Below, one piece after another: positions 10,457 through 19,358 of a stretch of DNA of 64,000 bases. Numbering within the stretch: the stretch's first letter is position 1; every line of letters begins with the position of its first letter. The translations under genes and the position numbers were made by a program. Source of the stretch: Marinomonas balearica (lineage in GTDB: Bacteria > Pseudomonadota > Gammaproteobacteria > Pseudomonadales > Marinomonadaceae); assembly GCF_004362145.1 (NCBI RefSeq), contig NZ_SNXC01000015.1, forward strand, positions 1-64,000. Direction: 5' to 3'. The notes under the pieces were generated by a model, which did no database searches, was not told the DNA's origin, and saw only the letters and a list, made by a program, of their open reading frames with translations.

Positions 10457-10490
10457 AAAAAAAACCTCACTATAGCGTGAGGTTTTTTTA
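10457..10490 (+). terminator. Rho-independent terminator after guaA
   Basis: An A-run, CCTCAC, six-base loop, GTGAGG and seven Ts. The flanking A and T runs can extend the stem. Symmetric, so it may also serve leftward transcription. Confidence 0.9.
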
Positions 10491-10587
10491 TGGTTGCATA
10501 CTAAACGCTCAATAGGTTATCGGGTGTATATGAGATGGCATTCGCTTCGTTCCGTTCAAATAAACCAATATGTCTGAAGAATGCTCT

Positions 10588-11661
10588 CTAGTGGTTCTTC
10601 CGGTTATGCCTATCTCCTCTATGATGCTTATCATTGTTGCCTTTTCTATTTTCTCTACTATTTTCTTTCTGCGAAGATCGGCGATGGTTATCTGAGGATT
10701 TATTCTTTTGTGATTGATGTTCTTTGGGCTGCTCTGGTTTTCTTGACGGCGATGGTGAGTGGGCTGGTGGAGTGTGGTTTTTTGTATTCGGACGCAACGA
10801 ATGATCACTTAAAACTTCTAAATCTCGTTGATTGGGGCGTTCTGGATGCACATTTATTTCAGTGTCGTTGTTGTCTCTAGTCGGTTTTCTATATTCAACA
10901 AAGTAATGTTTAGCGGACTGACCAAATACTTTTTGACGAGAAACCTTCTCGATACCGTTAGGTGTAATGGTTACTTTGTCTCCTGCTTGAATGCCAATGC
11001 GGGAAGGAAGTCGCTTGTTCGCAAGCTTGAGAATGCCTACGCTGTCGTTGTAGGCGATGCTGGTAAGTTTCCAATTTTCTGTGAGCTGCGCTTTTTTCGT
11101 TACGTCAGTGCTATAAAATTGACCATTGAAGAAGTATCCACTTACTGCAACTTTATCTCCGATCGACATGTTGGGCCAATCTCCAGGAGCTTCTGGGTCT
11201 TTTAAGACGGTTTCTCCTAGTATGGTCACCGAATCGTTGGCGACTTGCTCTACTTCTCCAAGCAATACATGCTCTATTTGTACTTCTTTCGCGAACCATA
11301 TATCGCCTTTTTTATAACTAAGAACTGCGACTTGCTGTCCTAGCCTAAGCTCTCTCTCTTTAGCTCTCTTACCATCAATTGAGATTAACGTGTCACTATT
11401 CAGTTCTATTTCAATACCATTCACCCAAATGCTGCCGAATTCGGTGATGGTGCCGATAATACCTGTGCCGCCTAATCCCCTGTCGTCTGCTAAGCCTGTT
11501 CCGCCAAGCCCACGATCATCGGTCATCGTTTTGCCAGTACCGCCAAGCCCACGATCATCGGTCATCGTTTTGCCAGTACCGCCGATGCCTCGATCATCGC
11601 TTGCACCGACAAGCAGTGACAGCGAAATTGCAATAAGCAGGAGCTTGAATCGCTTAAGCAC
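10588..11661 (-). CDS. DUF5666 protein with DDRGxGGTG repeats and a basic tail
   Basis: 357 residues. Start is GTG at 11661, inside the 3' end of the upstream DUF6502 gene, with AGGAG in that gene as ribosome site. A signal-peptide-like stretch (about 5-20) is followed by four copies of DDRG(I/L)GGTG at about 22-67, then beta-rich DUF5666-type segments (WVNGIEIELNS, LRLGQQVAVLS, VSGYFFNGQFYS) to about 255. From about 275 the protein is disordered and rich in Lys, Arg, His, Ser, Asn and Pro. It probably is an envelope protein. The basic tail could bind polyanions or nucleic acid; that is inference. Function unknown. Confidence 0.8.
   Translation of the reverse strand: MLKRFKLLLIAISLSLLVGASDDRGIGGTGKTMTDDRGLGGTGKTMTDDRGLGGTGLADDRGLGGTGIIGTITEFGSIWVNGIEIELNSDTLISIDGKRAKERELRLGQQVAVLSYKKGDIWFAKEVQIEHVLLGEVEQVANDSVTILGETVLKDPEAPGDWPNMSIGDKVAVSGYFFNGQFYSTDVTKKAQLTENWKLTSIAYNDSVGILKLANKRLPSRIGIQAGDKVTITPNGIEKVSRQKVFGQSAKHYFVEYRKPTRDNNDTEINVHPERPNQRDLEVLSDHSLRPNTKNHTPPAHSPSPSRKPEQPKEHQSQKNKSSDNHRRSSQKENSRENRKGNNDKHHRGDRHNRKNH
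11461..11598 (-). repeat. In-gene tandem repeats encoding DDRGxGGTG
   Basis: Two successive 39-base units are essentially identical and encode KTMTDDRGLGGTG; two shorter, diverged units flank them. The in-frame unit length (13 codons) would let copy number vary by slippage without breaking the gene. Confidence 0.85.
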
Positions 11662-12523
11662 TTGTTTGCTCCTCTCCGGGAGTATTTGACTGTGATGGGA
11701 TTTCTTCTTCTCTAAAAAAATAGGTTCCCAGAATGAATCGGTGATGATTTTCGAGTTTCTTTAAGTCGTCTTTTTCTGCAAGTTGCTGTGCTTGTTTGTT
11801 TAAAGCGAGTAGGAGTGTGTGGCTGCCTTCGTGAGCGGATTGTTGTAGTTTATCCACTGATTGTTTAGACAACCGATTATAAAAGACGGAGCGTTCCGGA
11901 TACGATGAATTAGAACTGTCTAAATTATGCTCGCAAGCTGAAATGTGTTCTGAGGTATTTCTGGCAAAAAAACTCATTTTTGTTTCTAGGTCGTCGCTAG
12001 GAAACAAAGCTTCAAGATTTAGCTTCAATTTTGAATTAGGTAACTCTATAAGTAAGCCTCTTTGAAGCCATTCGTCGAGTAGCGTTCTTGGTCTAATATC
12101 CTGACTGACTTGCTTTACTAAAGAGTCAAAGGATTTAGAGCCATGTCGTTCCAACTCCAAAGGATCACCACTAGCACTGAGATAGCCGCTGTCGCCTAGC
12201 CAAATGCTGAGTGCTCTTGATGTGATAGAGTGCTTACTTGTGGAAATCGGAGCGTTATTGTTGGCTTCAGAAAGCCTTTTAACATCCTTACGATGTACCC
12301 CGCTCACTATGCTAATACGGCTTTGGGTGACTTTCTCGTTGTTGGATTCTAGTGACTTTTTGACTTCACGAACATAGGCGTCTTTAGTTAGTTCAGCGAA
12401 CTCTGGAAACGTGACGCCATATCGAATAGCTAATCGAGTTAGGGCGCCTAAAACGCGTTTTAAAGCGATAAATACGAGACGCTTCGTATTTTCCTCTGTG
12501 TTTTCGGTGTTTTTATCAGGCAT
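11654..12523 (-). CDS. DUF6502 family protein, probable regulator
   Basis: 289 residues, soluble and charged. It begins with a helical segment RLVFIALKRVLGALTRLAIRYGVTFPEFAELTKDAYV, then a helix-turn-helix-like stretch SRISIVSGVHRKDVKRL (about 67-83), which is characteristic of DUF6502 proteins and suggests DNA binding. The C-terminal half is alpha-helical with no other motif. The last 8 bases overlap the start of the DUF5666 gene, so the two are translationally coupled and probably work together. The pairing recurs in marine gammaproteobacteria as far as I recall; no role is established. Confidence 0.72.
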   Translation of the reverse strand: MPDKNTENTEENTKRLVFIALKRVLGALTRLAIRYGVTFPEFAELTKDAYVREVKKSLESNNEKVTQSRISIVSGVHRKDVKRLSEANNNAPISTSKHSITSRALSIWLGDSGYLSASGDPLELERHGSKSFDSLVKQVSQDIRPRTLLDEWLQRGLLIELPNSKLKLNLEALFPSDDLETKMSFFARNTSEHISACEHNLDSSNSSYPERSVFYNRLSKQSVDKLQQSAHEGSHTLLLALNKQAQQLAEKDDLKKLENHHRFILGTYFFREEEIPSQSNTPGEEQTSA

Positions 12524-12645
12524 ATTACTTAAAGGCGCATTATTATGAGTTGCGTATTAAGTTTAATGTTGTGTGGGAAAAAATGCCACTTTCCTGAGGC
12601 GGATGTGTTTAGATAGGCATTTTAACGAACAATAAAGGTAGATAA

Positions 12646-13347
12646 GTGTTATTTCCTGATCGCTTAGTGCAAGGCCGTTTGATCAAACGCTATAAACGCT
12701 TCTTAGCAGACATTATGTTAGATAATGGTGAGCTCATTACAGCTCATTGTCCCAATACTGGCTCTATGAAACGGTGCCAGCAAGAGGGAGCCAGGGTGTG
12801 GGTATCGAAAAGTGATAACCCTAAGCGGAAACTCGCCTATACTTGGGAACTGGTCGAAGTAGATGGACAGTTTCTAGCCTGTATTAATACGAGTCGTCCA
12901 AATAAACTGGTTGGAGAGGCGATTGCCGCTGGCGTTGTATCGGAATTGCACGGTTACAACGAAATGAAAGCGGAAGTTAAATATGGGAAAAACAGCAGGA
13001 TTGATTGGTTACTGTCAAATGGCGATGGTAAATGTTACGTGGAAGTGAAAAACGTTACTTTATTAGAGTCCAATGGACAGGGTTATTTTCCCGATGCTGT
13101 CACTGATAGAGGAAGAAAGCACCTTTATGAGTTAATACAAATGGTAGAGGAAGGAAATCGAGCAGTATTATTTTTCTGTGTAAGTCATACAGGCATTACT
13201 TCTGTTACTGCCGCTGAACATATCGATATAAAGTATGCGCAGTCGCTTAAAGAAGCGATTGAAAAAGGCGTTGAAGTGATAGCCTACCGAGTTGACATTT
13301 CAACCGATGGAATGAGCATTGCAGCGTCCGTGCCTCTCATTACTTAA
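12646..13347 (+). CDS. sfsA: Sugar fermentation stimulation protein homologue SfsA
   Basis: 233 residues, the usual length. N-terminal OB-like part with [16 protein letters not shown] and [12 protein letters not shown], then RIDWLL and the nuclease-like [10 protein letters not shown] and [13 protein letters not shown] motifs typical of SfsA. The fold relates to PD-(D/E)XK nucleases. A role in maltose metabolism control in E. coli was proposed from overexpression and remains unclear. Start is GTG at 12646 with AAAGG about ten bases before. It is divergent to the DUF6502 gene. Confidence 0.93.
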   Translation: MLFPDRLVQGRLIKRYKRFLADIMLDNGELITAHCPNTGSMKRCQQEGARVWVSKSDNPKRKLAYTWELVEVDGQFLACINTSRPNKLVGEAIAAGVVSELHGYNEMKAEVKYGKNSRIDWLLSNGDGKCYVEVKNVTLLESNGQGYFPDAVTDRGRKHLYELIQMVEEGNRAVLFFCVSHTGITSVTAAEHIDIKYAQSLKEAIEKGVEVIAYRVDISTDGMSIAASVPLIT

Positions 13348-13431
13348 CACTTTGTAGCAAAGACTTTTTCTTTAACGAGGGTGTTCCGTGTAAAATAGCG
13401 CCCCAATCAAATTTGCCTAAAGGGTCAGATC

Positions 13432-14139
13432 ATGGCAGAAACGCATTACCGGCACGTCCAAGAACATTTTAGCTACCTAATACGCAAAAATGTGCTCAAA
13501 GCGGGAGGGAAATTACCTTCTGAACGTGAAATAGGTGAGCAGTTCAATTTGACCCGAGTGACGGTTCGGCAGGCGCTGCAGAATCTAGAGGCGGAGGGGG
13601 TTATTTATCGAGAAAACCGTAAAGGCTGGTTTGTTACGCCTCCCGCAGTTACTTATAATCCCGCGGCACAACTAAGTTTTAACGTATATGTGTCCGAACA
13701 GGGCTTTGCTCCATCGACCGAAAAGATAGAGCAGGTGGTTCAATCTGCATCCGCAAAAATTGCTCAAAAAATGGGAATAAAAAAAGGGGCGCCTGTTTTA
13801 TTTTTGCATCGTCGGCGGTTTATTGACAAACGCCCCGTATTGATTGAGAGAATGTACATTAACATAGCTTGTCTTCCGGGAATTGAAGACGAAGATCTTA
13901 CTCAGTCTCTTAGCCAGCTACTTAAGAACAAATACGATCTTAGTTACCGTGATATGGATTTGTCGTTTAAGTCCACTTCATTACCCGAAGAAGCCGCCAA
14001 AGATTTAGGGATCGCCTCCGGTCAGCCTGGGCTTCATGTCGAGCGTGTAAACTACATTAATGGCAACCAAGTGCTTGAATTGGATTATGAATTCTGGCGT
14101 CATGATGCCGTCAACATCGCAATTGAGGTTCGAGAATAG
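13432..14139 (+). CDS. GntR/UTRA regulator, PhnF-like, of the phosphonate uptake operon
   Basis: 235 residues. N-terminal winged helix (about 1-70) with the GntR signature LPSEREIGEQFNLTRVTVRQALQNLEAEG; C-terminal UTRA ligand domain (about 85-232) with the ERMYINIACLPG and ERVNYINGNQVLELDYEFWR blocks. The HutC/PhnF subfamily binds small phosphonate, phosphate or amino ligands. It is encoded just before, and on the same strand as, the 2-aminoethylphosphonate-type transporter, and a PhnF-like operator lies between them. It is therefore the likely ligand-responsive repressor of that operon. Confidence 0.85.
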   Translation: MAETHYRHVQEHFSYLIRKNVLKAGGKLPSEREIGEQFNLTRVTVRQALQNLEAEGVIYRENRKGWFVTPPAVTYNPAAQLSFNVYVSEQGFAPSTEKIEQVVQSASAKIAQKMGIKKGAPVLFLHRRRFIDKRPVLIERMYINIACLPGIEDEDLTQSLSQLLKNKYDLSYRDMDLSFKSTSLPEEAAKDLGIASGQPGLHVERVNYINGNQVLELDYEFWRHDAVNIAIEVRE

Positions 14140-14334
14140 CTTTTTGGCGGCAAAATATTTCGCTTTAAATGATTTGAATTCGAACCTTTCGTCTCTCCCT
14201 GCTCTAATACACTGAAGTTAATAGTATTTTTAATACCTTTCCTCTAGAAGATTCCTATCGTTCATTATTAGAACAATTAAAAGTCTTTTTTGTCATATGG
14301 ATGACATAAAAGGCTGTTATCTTTTACTTGTCTT

Positions 14335-14348
14335 CTGGTCTATACCAG
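14335..14348. promoter_or_regulatory. Candidate GntR/UTRA operator
   Basis: CTGGTCTATACCAG, an interrupted palindrome with 5-base arms. Read on the other strand its core is TGGTATAGACCA, the recognition form I recall for PhnF-type HutC regulators. It lies 196 bases after the regulator gene and 129 bases before the binding-protein start, in an AT-rich promoter-like stretch. A TGTCAT-ATGG-ATGACA inverted repeat occurs slightly upstream (about 14291-14306). Confidence 0.6.
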
Positions 14349-14476
14349 TATATTTTAAAAATAGACAGTTTGAAATTGGGCTTTCTGATCATGAAATCAG
14401 GCCATTCTGGCAATAATTGATTAGAGGCCTAATAGATTACTTGAATCGACGCCCCTTAATGATTGGAGAAGTGAAG

Positions 14477-15505
14477 ATGAGCAAGAAAAACTGGATGCAT
14501 CGTTTAGCAGTACTGGCGGGTATCACCACGGTATCTGTTGCAGCACACGCAGCGAAAACGGAACTTACTGTATACACAGCAGTAGAAGCAGAAGATTTGA
14601 AAAAATATGCTGCGCGTTTCAATGAAGATCACCCCGATATTAAAATTAACTGGGTACGTGATTCTACAGGTATCGTAACGGCTAAATTGCTTGCTGAAAA
14701 AGAAAACCCACAAGCGGATGTTGTTTGGGGTCTTGCTGCTACCAGTTTGATGCTTTTAGACGGCGAAGGCATGCTGCAATCATATAAACCTAAAGGTTTT
14801 GAAAAACTATCTCCAAAATTCCGTGACAATTCGGCAGAGCCAGTTTGGACAGGAATGGACGCTTGGATGGCTGCTGTTTGTTATAACACGGTAGAAGGCG
14901 AAAAATTGGGGCTGCCAAAACCTACTTCTTGGCAAGACCTAACAAAACCAGTGTACAAAGGGCATATCATCATGCCTAACCCAAATTCATCTGGCACAGG
15001 CTTTCTAGACGTAAGTAGCTGGTTGCAAATTTTTGGTGAAGAAAAAGGCTGGGAATATATGGATGGCCTACACCAAAATATCAGTCGTTACACGCATTCA
15101 GGTTCTAAGCCTTGTAAACTGGCCGCTGCGGGTGAAACTCCAATTGGAATCTCATTTGCTTTCCGTGCTGCAAAGTCCAAGAAAAAAGGCGCTCCACTAG
15201 ATATCGTATTCCCTTCTGAAGGTTTAGGATGGGACATGGAAGCGACTTCAATTATCAAAGGTACTGACAAATTAGATGCTGCCAAGACACTCGTTGATTG
15301 GACTGTTTCTAAGAAAGCGAATGAAATGTATAACAAAGGTTATGCAGTAGTGGCTATGCCAGGTATTGCAAAACCTGTTAAATATTTCCCTGAAAATGCT
15401 GAGTCAATGATGATCGATAATGACTTCGGTTGGTCAGCGGCAAACCGCAAAGCCATTTTGAAAACATGGCAAGAGCGTTATGACAGCAAAAGTGATCCAA
15501 AATAA
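14477..15505 (+). CDS. Periplasmic 2-aminoethylphosphonate-type binding protein of an ABC transporter
   Basis: 342 residues from the ATG at 14477, with GGAG eight bases upstream; an earlier in-frame ATG (14417) lacks one. Sec signal peptide cleaved after about VAAHA. The mature protein resembles iron/spermidine-type family 1 binding proteins of the 2-aminoethylphosphonate group: TELTVYTAVEAEDL, FNEDHPDIKINWVRDSTGIVTAKLLAEK, NPQADVVWGLAATS and PNPNSSGTGFLDVSSWLQ. It should deliver the ligand to the permease encoded downstream. 2-Aminoethylphosphonate is inferred from family and from the PhnF-like regulator; iron or polyamine is less likely. Confidence 0.82.
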   Translation: MSKKNWMHRLAVLAGITTVSVAAHAAKTELTVYTAVEAEDLKKYAARFNEDHPDIKINWVRDSTGIVTAKLLAEKENPQADVVWGLAATSLMLLDGEGMLQSYKPKGFEKLSPKFRDNSAEPVWTGMDAWMAAVCYNTVEGEKLGLPKPTSWQDLTKPVYKGHIIMPNPNSSGTGFLDVSSWLQIFGEEKGWEYMDGLHQNISRYTHSGSKPCKLAAAGETPIGISFAFRAAKSKKKGAPLDIVFPSEGLGWDMEATSIIKGTDKLDAAKTLVDWTVSKKANEMYNKGYAVVAMPGIAKPVKYFPENAESMMIDNDFGWSAANRKAILKTWQERYDSKSDPK

Positions 15506-15520
15506 TCACTAACTCAATCC

Positions 15521-15558
15521 AATGCCCTAGTCGTTAACAACGCTAGGGCATTTGTTTT
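15521..15558 (+). terminator. Hairpin between binding-protein and ATPase genes
   Basis: AATGCCCTAG and CTAGGGCATT form a ten-base stem followed by TTGTTTT. It probably terminates part of the transcripts or protects the binding-protein mRNA, giving higher expression of that component, as is common in ABC operons. Confidence 0.75.
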
Positions 15559-15584
15559 ACCGAAGACAAGATAAAGGACCCCCC

Positions 15585-16655
15585 ATGAGCAGCACCTATT
15601 TAGCGCTTCATAATATTCATCAAAAATTTGGCACTCATCACGCGTTGAAAGACGTCTCTCTTGATGTTGCTGAAGGCGAGTTTGTATGCTTCTTAGGACC
15701 ATCTGGGTGTGGTAAAACCAGTTTACTGCGAATTATCGCTGGGCTGGATTTACCAACGGCTGGGAAAGTGAATCAGGCAGGTACAGACATTACTTACGCT
15801 CCTGTTAAGCACCGTGACTTTGGTATCGTATTTCAATCCTATGCTTTGTTTCCAAACCTTTCGGTAGAAGACAACATTGCATACGGTCTAGTGACTCAAA
15901 ATGTTTCCGCTCCGCAACGCAGAGCTCGTGTTAAAGAACTGCTTGCGACTGTTGGTTTATCGGGCAGCGAGAGTAAATATCCAGCACAGCTTTCGGGCGG
16001 TCAGCAACAACGGGTGGCGTTGGCCAGAGCATTGGCAACCTCGCCAGGACTTCTTTTATTGGATGAGCCGCTATCTGCATTGGATGCTCGTGTACGAGCG
16101 CACCTTCGCCAAGAAATTAAACAGCTGCAAGAGAAGCTAGGCGTAACCACTATCATGGTGACCCATGATCAGGAAGAAGCGCTCACAATGGCTGACAAAA
16201 TTGTTGTAATGAACCACGGTGTTATTGAGCAAATAGGCTCTCCGCAAACGGTTTATACTCAGCCAAAGTCGGCATTTGTCGCGTCGTTTGTCGGTGAAAT
16301 GAACTTCTTACAAGCGGATGTTGCAGGTGATCGAACATTGAAATCCGGTGATCACACAATAGAATTTAATGGTTTGCTTGATCCAAAACAGAGCGACATT
16401 CAAGTGGCGATTCGCCCTGAAGACATTCGTTTCTTTGCTGATCAAGACGGTGAAAATACGTATGCAGGTCGTGTTGCTCATACTGAATTTCTAGGGTCCC
16501 GTGTTCGTTCAACACTGAAGCTAGACGGTATTGACGCTCCTTTGCTTGCAGACGTGTCTATGAATGAAATGGCAACACTCAATATTGAAGCAGGACATCC
16601 TGTATATTGCCAGCTTCCTAAAGATCGACTTCATGTGTTCGAAGGAGCAAAATAA
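15585..16655 (+). CDS. ABC transporter ATP-binding protein, 2-aminoethylphosphonate type
   Basis: 356 residues from the ATG at 15585 (AAGGA upstream). Walker A GPSGCGKTS at about 38-46, Q-loop VFQSYALFPNLSVEDNIAYGL, signature LSGGQQQR, Walker B LLLLDEPLSALD, switch TIMVTHDQEEALTMADK, then a C-terminal TOBE-like domain (about 240-350, with VAIRPEDIRF). This layout is that of the PotA/FbpC/PhnT group. Its stop codon overlaps the permease start by one base (TAATG), so the two are translationally coupled. Confidence 0.92.
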   Translation: MSSTYLALHNIHQKFGTHHALKDVSLDVAEGEFVCFLGPSGCGKTSLLRIIAGLDLPTAGKVNQAGTDITYAPVKHRDFGIVFQSYALFPNLSVEDNIAYGLVTQNVSAPQRRARVKELLATVGLSGSESKYPAQLSGGQQQRVALARALATSPGLLLLDEPLSALDARVRAHLRQEIKQLQEKLGVTTIMVTHDQEEALTMADKIVVMNHGVIEQIGSPQTVYTQPKSAFVASFVGEMNFLQADVAGDRTLKSGDHTIEFNGLLDPKQSDIQVAIRPEDIRFFADQDGENTYAGRVAHTEFLGSRVRSTLKLDGIDAPLLADVSMNEMATLNIEAGHPVYCQLPKDRLHVFEGAK

Positions 16656-18370
16656 TGGATGCTACTTCAACCGTAAGCCGAACGAATAGCAATAAGCGCC
16701 CGTTCTTCGGTCAAAAAAGCTTGGATGAATGGTTGCTAGGCAGTGTGCTTGTTGTGGGTATTATTGCCCTGTTTATATGCATCGTGTTGCCGATTTATTC
16801 TCTACTTTCGAAGAGCGTTCAAAATAACGCAGGTGAATTTGTAGGTCTTGATAACTTTCTTACTTTTATCACTACACCAAGTTTGTCTAGCTCGATTGGC
16901 AACTCTGTTTCAATCGCGCTTATTTGTACCTTCATTGTAACGTCGTTGGCGTTTATGGCTGCATATGGCTTAACGCGAACAAAGATTCCCCTAAAGGGAA
17001 CATTTCGTCTTGTAATGGCGTTGCCTATATTGGCTCCTTCTCTTTTGCCTGCGATAAGTTTGGTGTACTTATTCGGGAACCAAGGGATCATGAAAGAGCT
17101 GCTTATGGGGGAGAGTATTTACGGCCCCATTGGTATTATCATTGGCTCGTGTTTCTGGACATTTCCACATGCACTTATGATTATGGTGACGGCATTAAGC
17201 AATACGGATGCTCGATTGTATGAATCTGCAGATGTGCTTGGTGCATCACCAGCACGCACCTTTTTCACTGTTACATTACCCGGAGCGAAATACGGCATAA
17301 TCAGTGTGGCGTTTGTTGTATTTACGCTTGTAATTACAGACTTTGGTGTGCCAAAAGTCATCGGTGGGCAATTTAATGTGCTTGCGACCGACATCTATAA
17401 GCAAGTTATTGGGCAGCAAAACTTTGAAATGGGCGCTGCAGTTAGTGTTATTTTGTTGTTACCCGCTATTCTAACCTTCATAACAGATCGTTGGTTGCAA
17501 CGTCGCCAGTCCGCATTGTTGACTTCCAAAGCTGTGCCTTGGGTAGCTCCGAAACGTCCAATAGTTGATCGATTCTTTCTGGTCACTATGATTATTTTAT
17601 CGGCTATCGTAATCGGTATTATTGCGATGGCTGTCTACGCTTCTTTGGTGACCTTTTGGCCTTATAACCTTGCTCTGTCCCTTAATAATTATCAGTTTGA
17701 CCTCATGGATGGCGGCGGTTGGGAAAGCTACTGGAACTCCATTGAAATGGCATGTTACACAGCCGTGATCGGTACGGGTTTTATTTTCTTTCAGTCTTAT
17801 TTGGTAGAAAAGTTGGGTGGCTATAAGGTGATTAAGTGGTTCTTCCATTTGTTCGCTATTTTGCCTTTGGCCGTGCCGGGGTTGGTTTTAGGTCTTGCTT
17901 ATATATTCTTTTTTAACGCACCTAATAATCCATTGAACGGCATTTACGGTACTATGGCAATCTTAGTCGTTTGTACAATTAGCCACTTTTATACTGTGTG
18001 TCATCTGACTGGAACAACGGCATTGAAACAAATCGACCCTGAGTTTGAATCCGTGTCTGCATCTCTAAAAGTTCCGCAAATATATACGTTCTGGCGTGTG
18101 TCTTTACCAGTATGCTTACCTGCAGTATTAGACATTGCGAGTTACTTGTTCGTGAATGCCATGACGACGGTGTCGGCGGTTGTGTTCTTGTACTCGTACA
18201 ATACAACGTTGGCATCGGTTGCTGTGCTAAACATGGATGATGCGGGGGACATTGCTCCTGCTGCTGCAATGGCGGTTATGATTATGATGACGTGTATGGT
18301 CGCGAAAATCATTCATTGGTTTGTGGGTGATGTGCTGCTGAAAAGCTCTCAACGCTGGCGTGTGCGTTAG
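16655..18370 (+). CDS. Fused two-domain ABC permease, 2-aminoethylphosphonate type
   Basis: 571 residues with about twelve membrane helices in two halves, each with a BPD_transp_1 region. The coupling loops are visible: ESADVLGASPARTFFTVTLPGAKYG in the first half and EFESVSASLKVPQIYTFWRVSLPV in the second. The fused arrangement is normal for FbpB and for the phosphonate group. With the binding protein and the ATPase it makes a complete importer. Further genes of the operon follow 45 bases downstream. Confidence 0.92.
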   Translation: MDATSTVSRTNSNKRPFFGQKSLDEWLLGSVLVVGIIALFICIVLPIYSLLSKSVQNNAGEFVGLDNFLTFITTPSLSSSIGNSVSIALICTFIVTSLAFMAAYGLTRTKIPLKGTFRLVMALPILAPSLLPAISLVYLFGNQGIMKELLMGESIYGPIGIIIGSCFWTFPHALMIMVTALSNTDARLYESADVLGASPARTFFTVTLPGAKYGIISVAFVVFTLVITDFGVPKVIGGQFNVLATDIYKQVIGQQNFEMGAAVSVILLLPAILTFITDRWLQRRQSALLTSKAVPWVAPKRPIVDRFFLVTMIILSAIVIGIIAMAVYASLVTFWPYNLALSLNNYQFDLMDGGGWESYWNSIEMACYTAVIGTGFIFFQSYLVEKLGGYKVIKWFFHLFAILPLAVPGLVLGLAYIFFFNAPNNPLNGIYGTMAILVVCTISHFYTVCHLTGTTALKQIDPEFESVSASLKVPQIYTFWRVSLPVCLPAVLDIASYLFVNAMTTVSAVVFLYSYNTTLASVAVLNMDDAGDIAPAAAMAVMIMMTCMVAKIIHWFVGDVLLKSSQRWRVR

Positions 18371-18415
18371 TGGTTTTTCACGCACTTGTTTCATTGTATT
18401 TAAATAGATAAACAC

Positions 18416-19336
18416 ATGACTTTTACTGCGATCGTCCTAGTGTTGATCTCTGCCTTTATGCATGCGGGCTGGAATTATTTCGGAAAGAGTTCCAGCCCGT
18501 CGGTTCCCTTTTTCTTTTTTTCGACGCTGGCTGGCGCTATTCTGTTTTCGCCAATTTTACTTTGGCAATATGAACTCCTTGCTTCTATCAACGGTCTGAT
18601 TCTACTGTTTCTTTTTGCGACAGGCTTTTTTCAGGCTTTGTATTTGTGGGGGCTTTCAGAAGCGTATAAAACAGGTGAAATGTCGATAGCGTATCCCATT
18701 GCGCGCTCGTCACCGTTAATTTTAGTTTGTATTTCCAGTCTTATTTTAGGGCGTGAGGAAAGCATCAGTGTTCAAGCAATATTAGGGATTGTATTGATTG
18801 TAGCAGGGTGCTTTTTCATACCGTTAACGAGCTTTCGCTCATTAAAGCTTTCCCAATACCTTAATCGAACCACCTTGTTTGCTTTGGTTGCGGCATTTGC
18901 AACTGCTGGATATTCGTTGATTGATGACGAAGCAACGAGCCAAATGAGAGGGCTTGTTTTTCCTTCTGGAGAACCCGTTGCCTCCGTAGCAGAAATAGCA
19001 TTAGTTTACGTCGTTCTTCAAAACGTCTTTGCTGTATTTTGGATGGTTGGTTTTGTTTTTTTTAGGCGTTCTCAACGAGACGCTTTTTATGATGTTGTTA
19101 GAAATAAGTGGCATTACGGTGTGTTGACCGCTGTTCTTATGTTGGGCACGTATGCGCTTGTTATTTTAAGTATGGCCTTTGTGGAAGATGTTAGTTACGT
19201 AGTGGCTTTTCGCCAACTGAGTATTCCATTGGGGGTTTTGTTTGCGGTTATTGGCTTTGGTGAGAAGCTTTATATGCCAAAGTTAACCGGAGTGATTTTA
19301 ACCTTTATTGGCTTAGTCGCAGTCGCACTAGGGTAA
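18416..19336 (+). CDS. EamA/DMT family transporter in the phosphonate operon
   Basis: 306 residues with ten predicted membrane helices, arranged as two EamA repeats. The first starts MTFTAIVLVLISAFMHAGWNYFGK and has YPIARSSPLILVCISSLILG; the second shows YVVAFRQLSIPLGVLFAVIGFGEKL. It sits 45 bases after the permease and 22 before the hydrolase, same strand, so it is probably co-transcribed. The substrate is unknown. Given the operon it may export a breakdown product or an amine; this is inference. Confidence 0.8.
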   Translation: MTFTAIVLVLISAFMHAGWNYFGKSSSPSVPFFFFSTLAGAILFSPILLWQYELLASINGLILLFLFATGFFQALYLWGLSEAYKTGEMSIAYPIARSSPLILVCISSLILGREESISVQAILGIVLIVAGCFFIPLTSFRSLKLSQYLNRTTLFALVAAFATAGYSLIDDEATSQMRGLVFPSGEPVASVAEIALVYVVLQNVFAVFWMVGFVFFRRSQRDAFYDVVRNKWHYGVLTAVLMLGTYALVILSMAFVEDVSYVVAFRQLSIPLGVLFAVIGFGEKLYMPKLTGVILTFIGLVAVALG

Positions 19337-19358
19337 AGGTCTTTTTTAAGGAGTTGTC

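Noticed and set aside
10581-10880. Rightward 99-codon ORF
   Set aside because: It is the antisense shadow of the basic tail of the DUF5666 gene.
11461-11598. CRISPR-like repeats
   Set aside because: The repeats are adjacent without spacers and are in frame within a coding region.
17979-18269. Leftward 96-codon ORF inside the permease gene
   Set aside because: It is an antisense shadow of the conserved fused permease.
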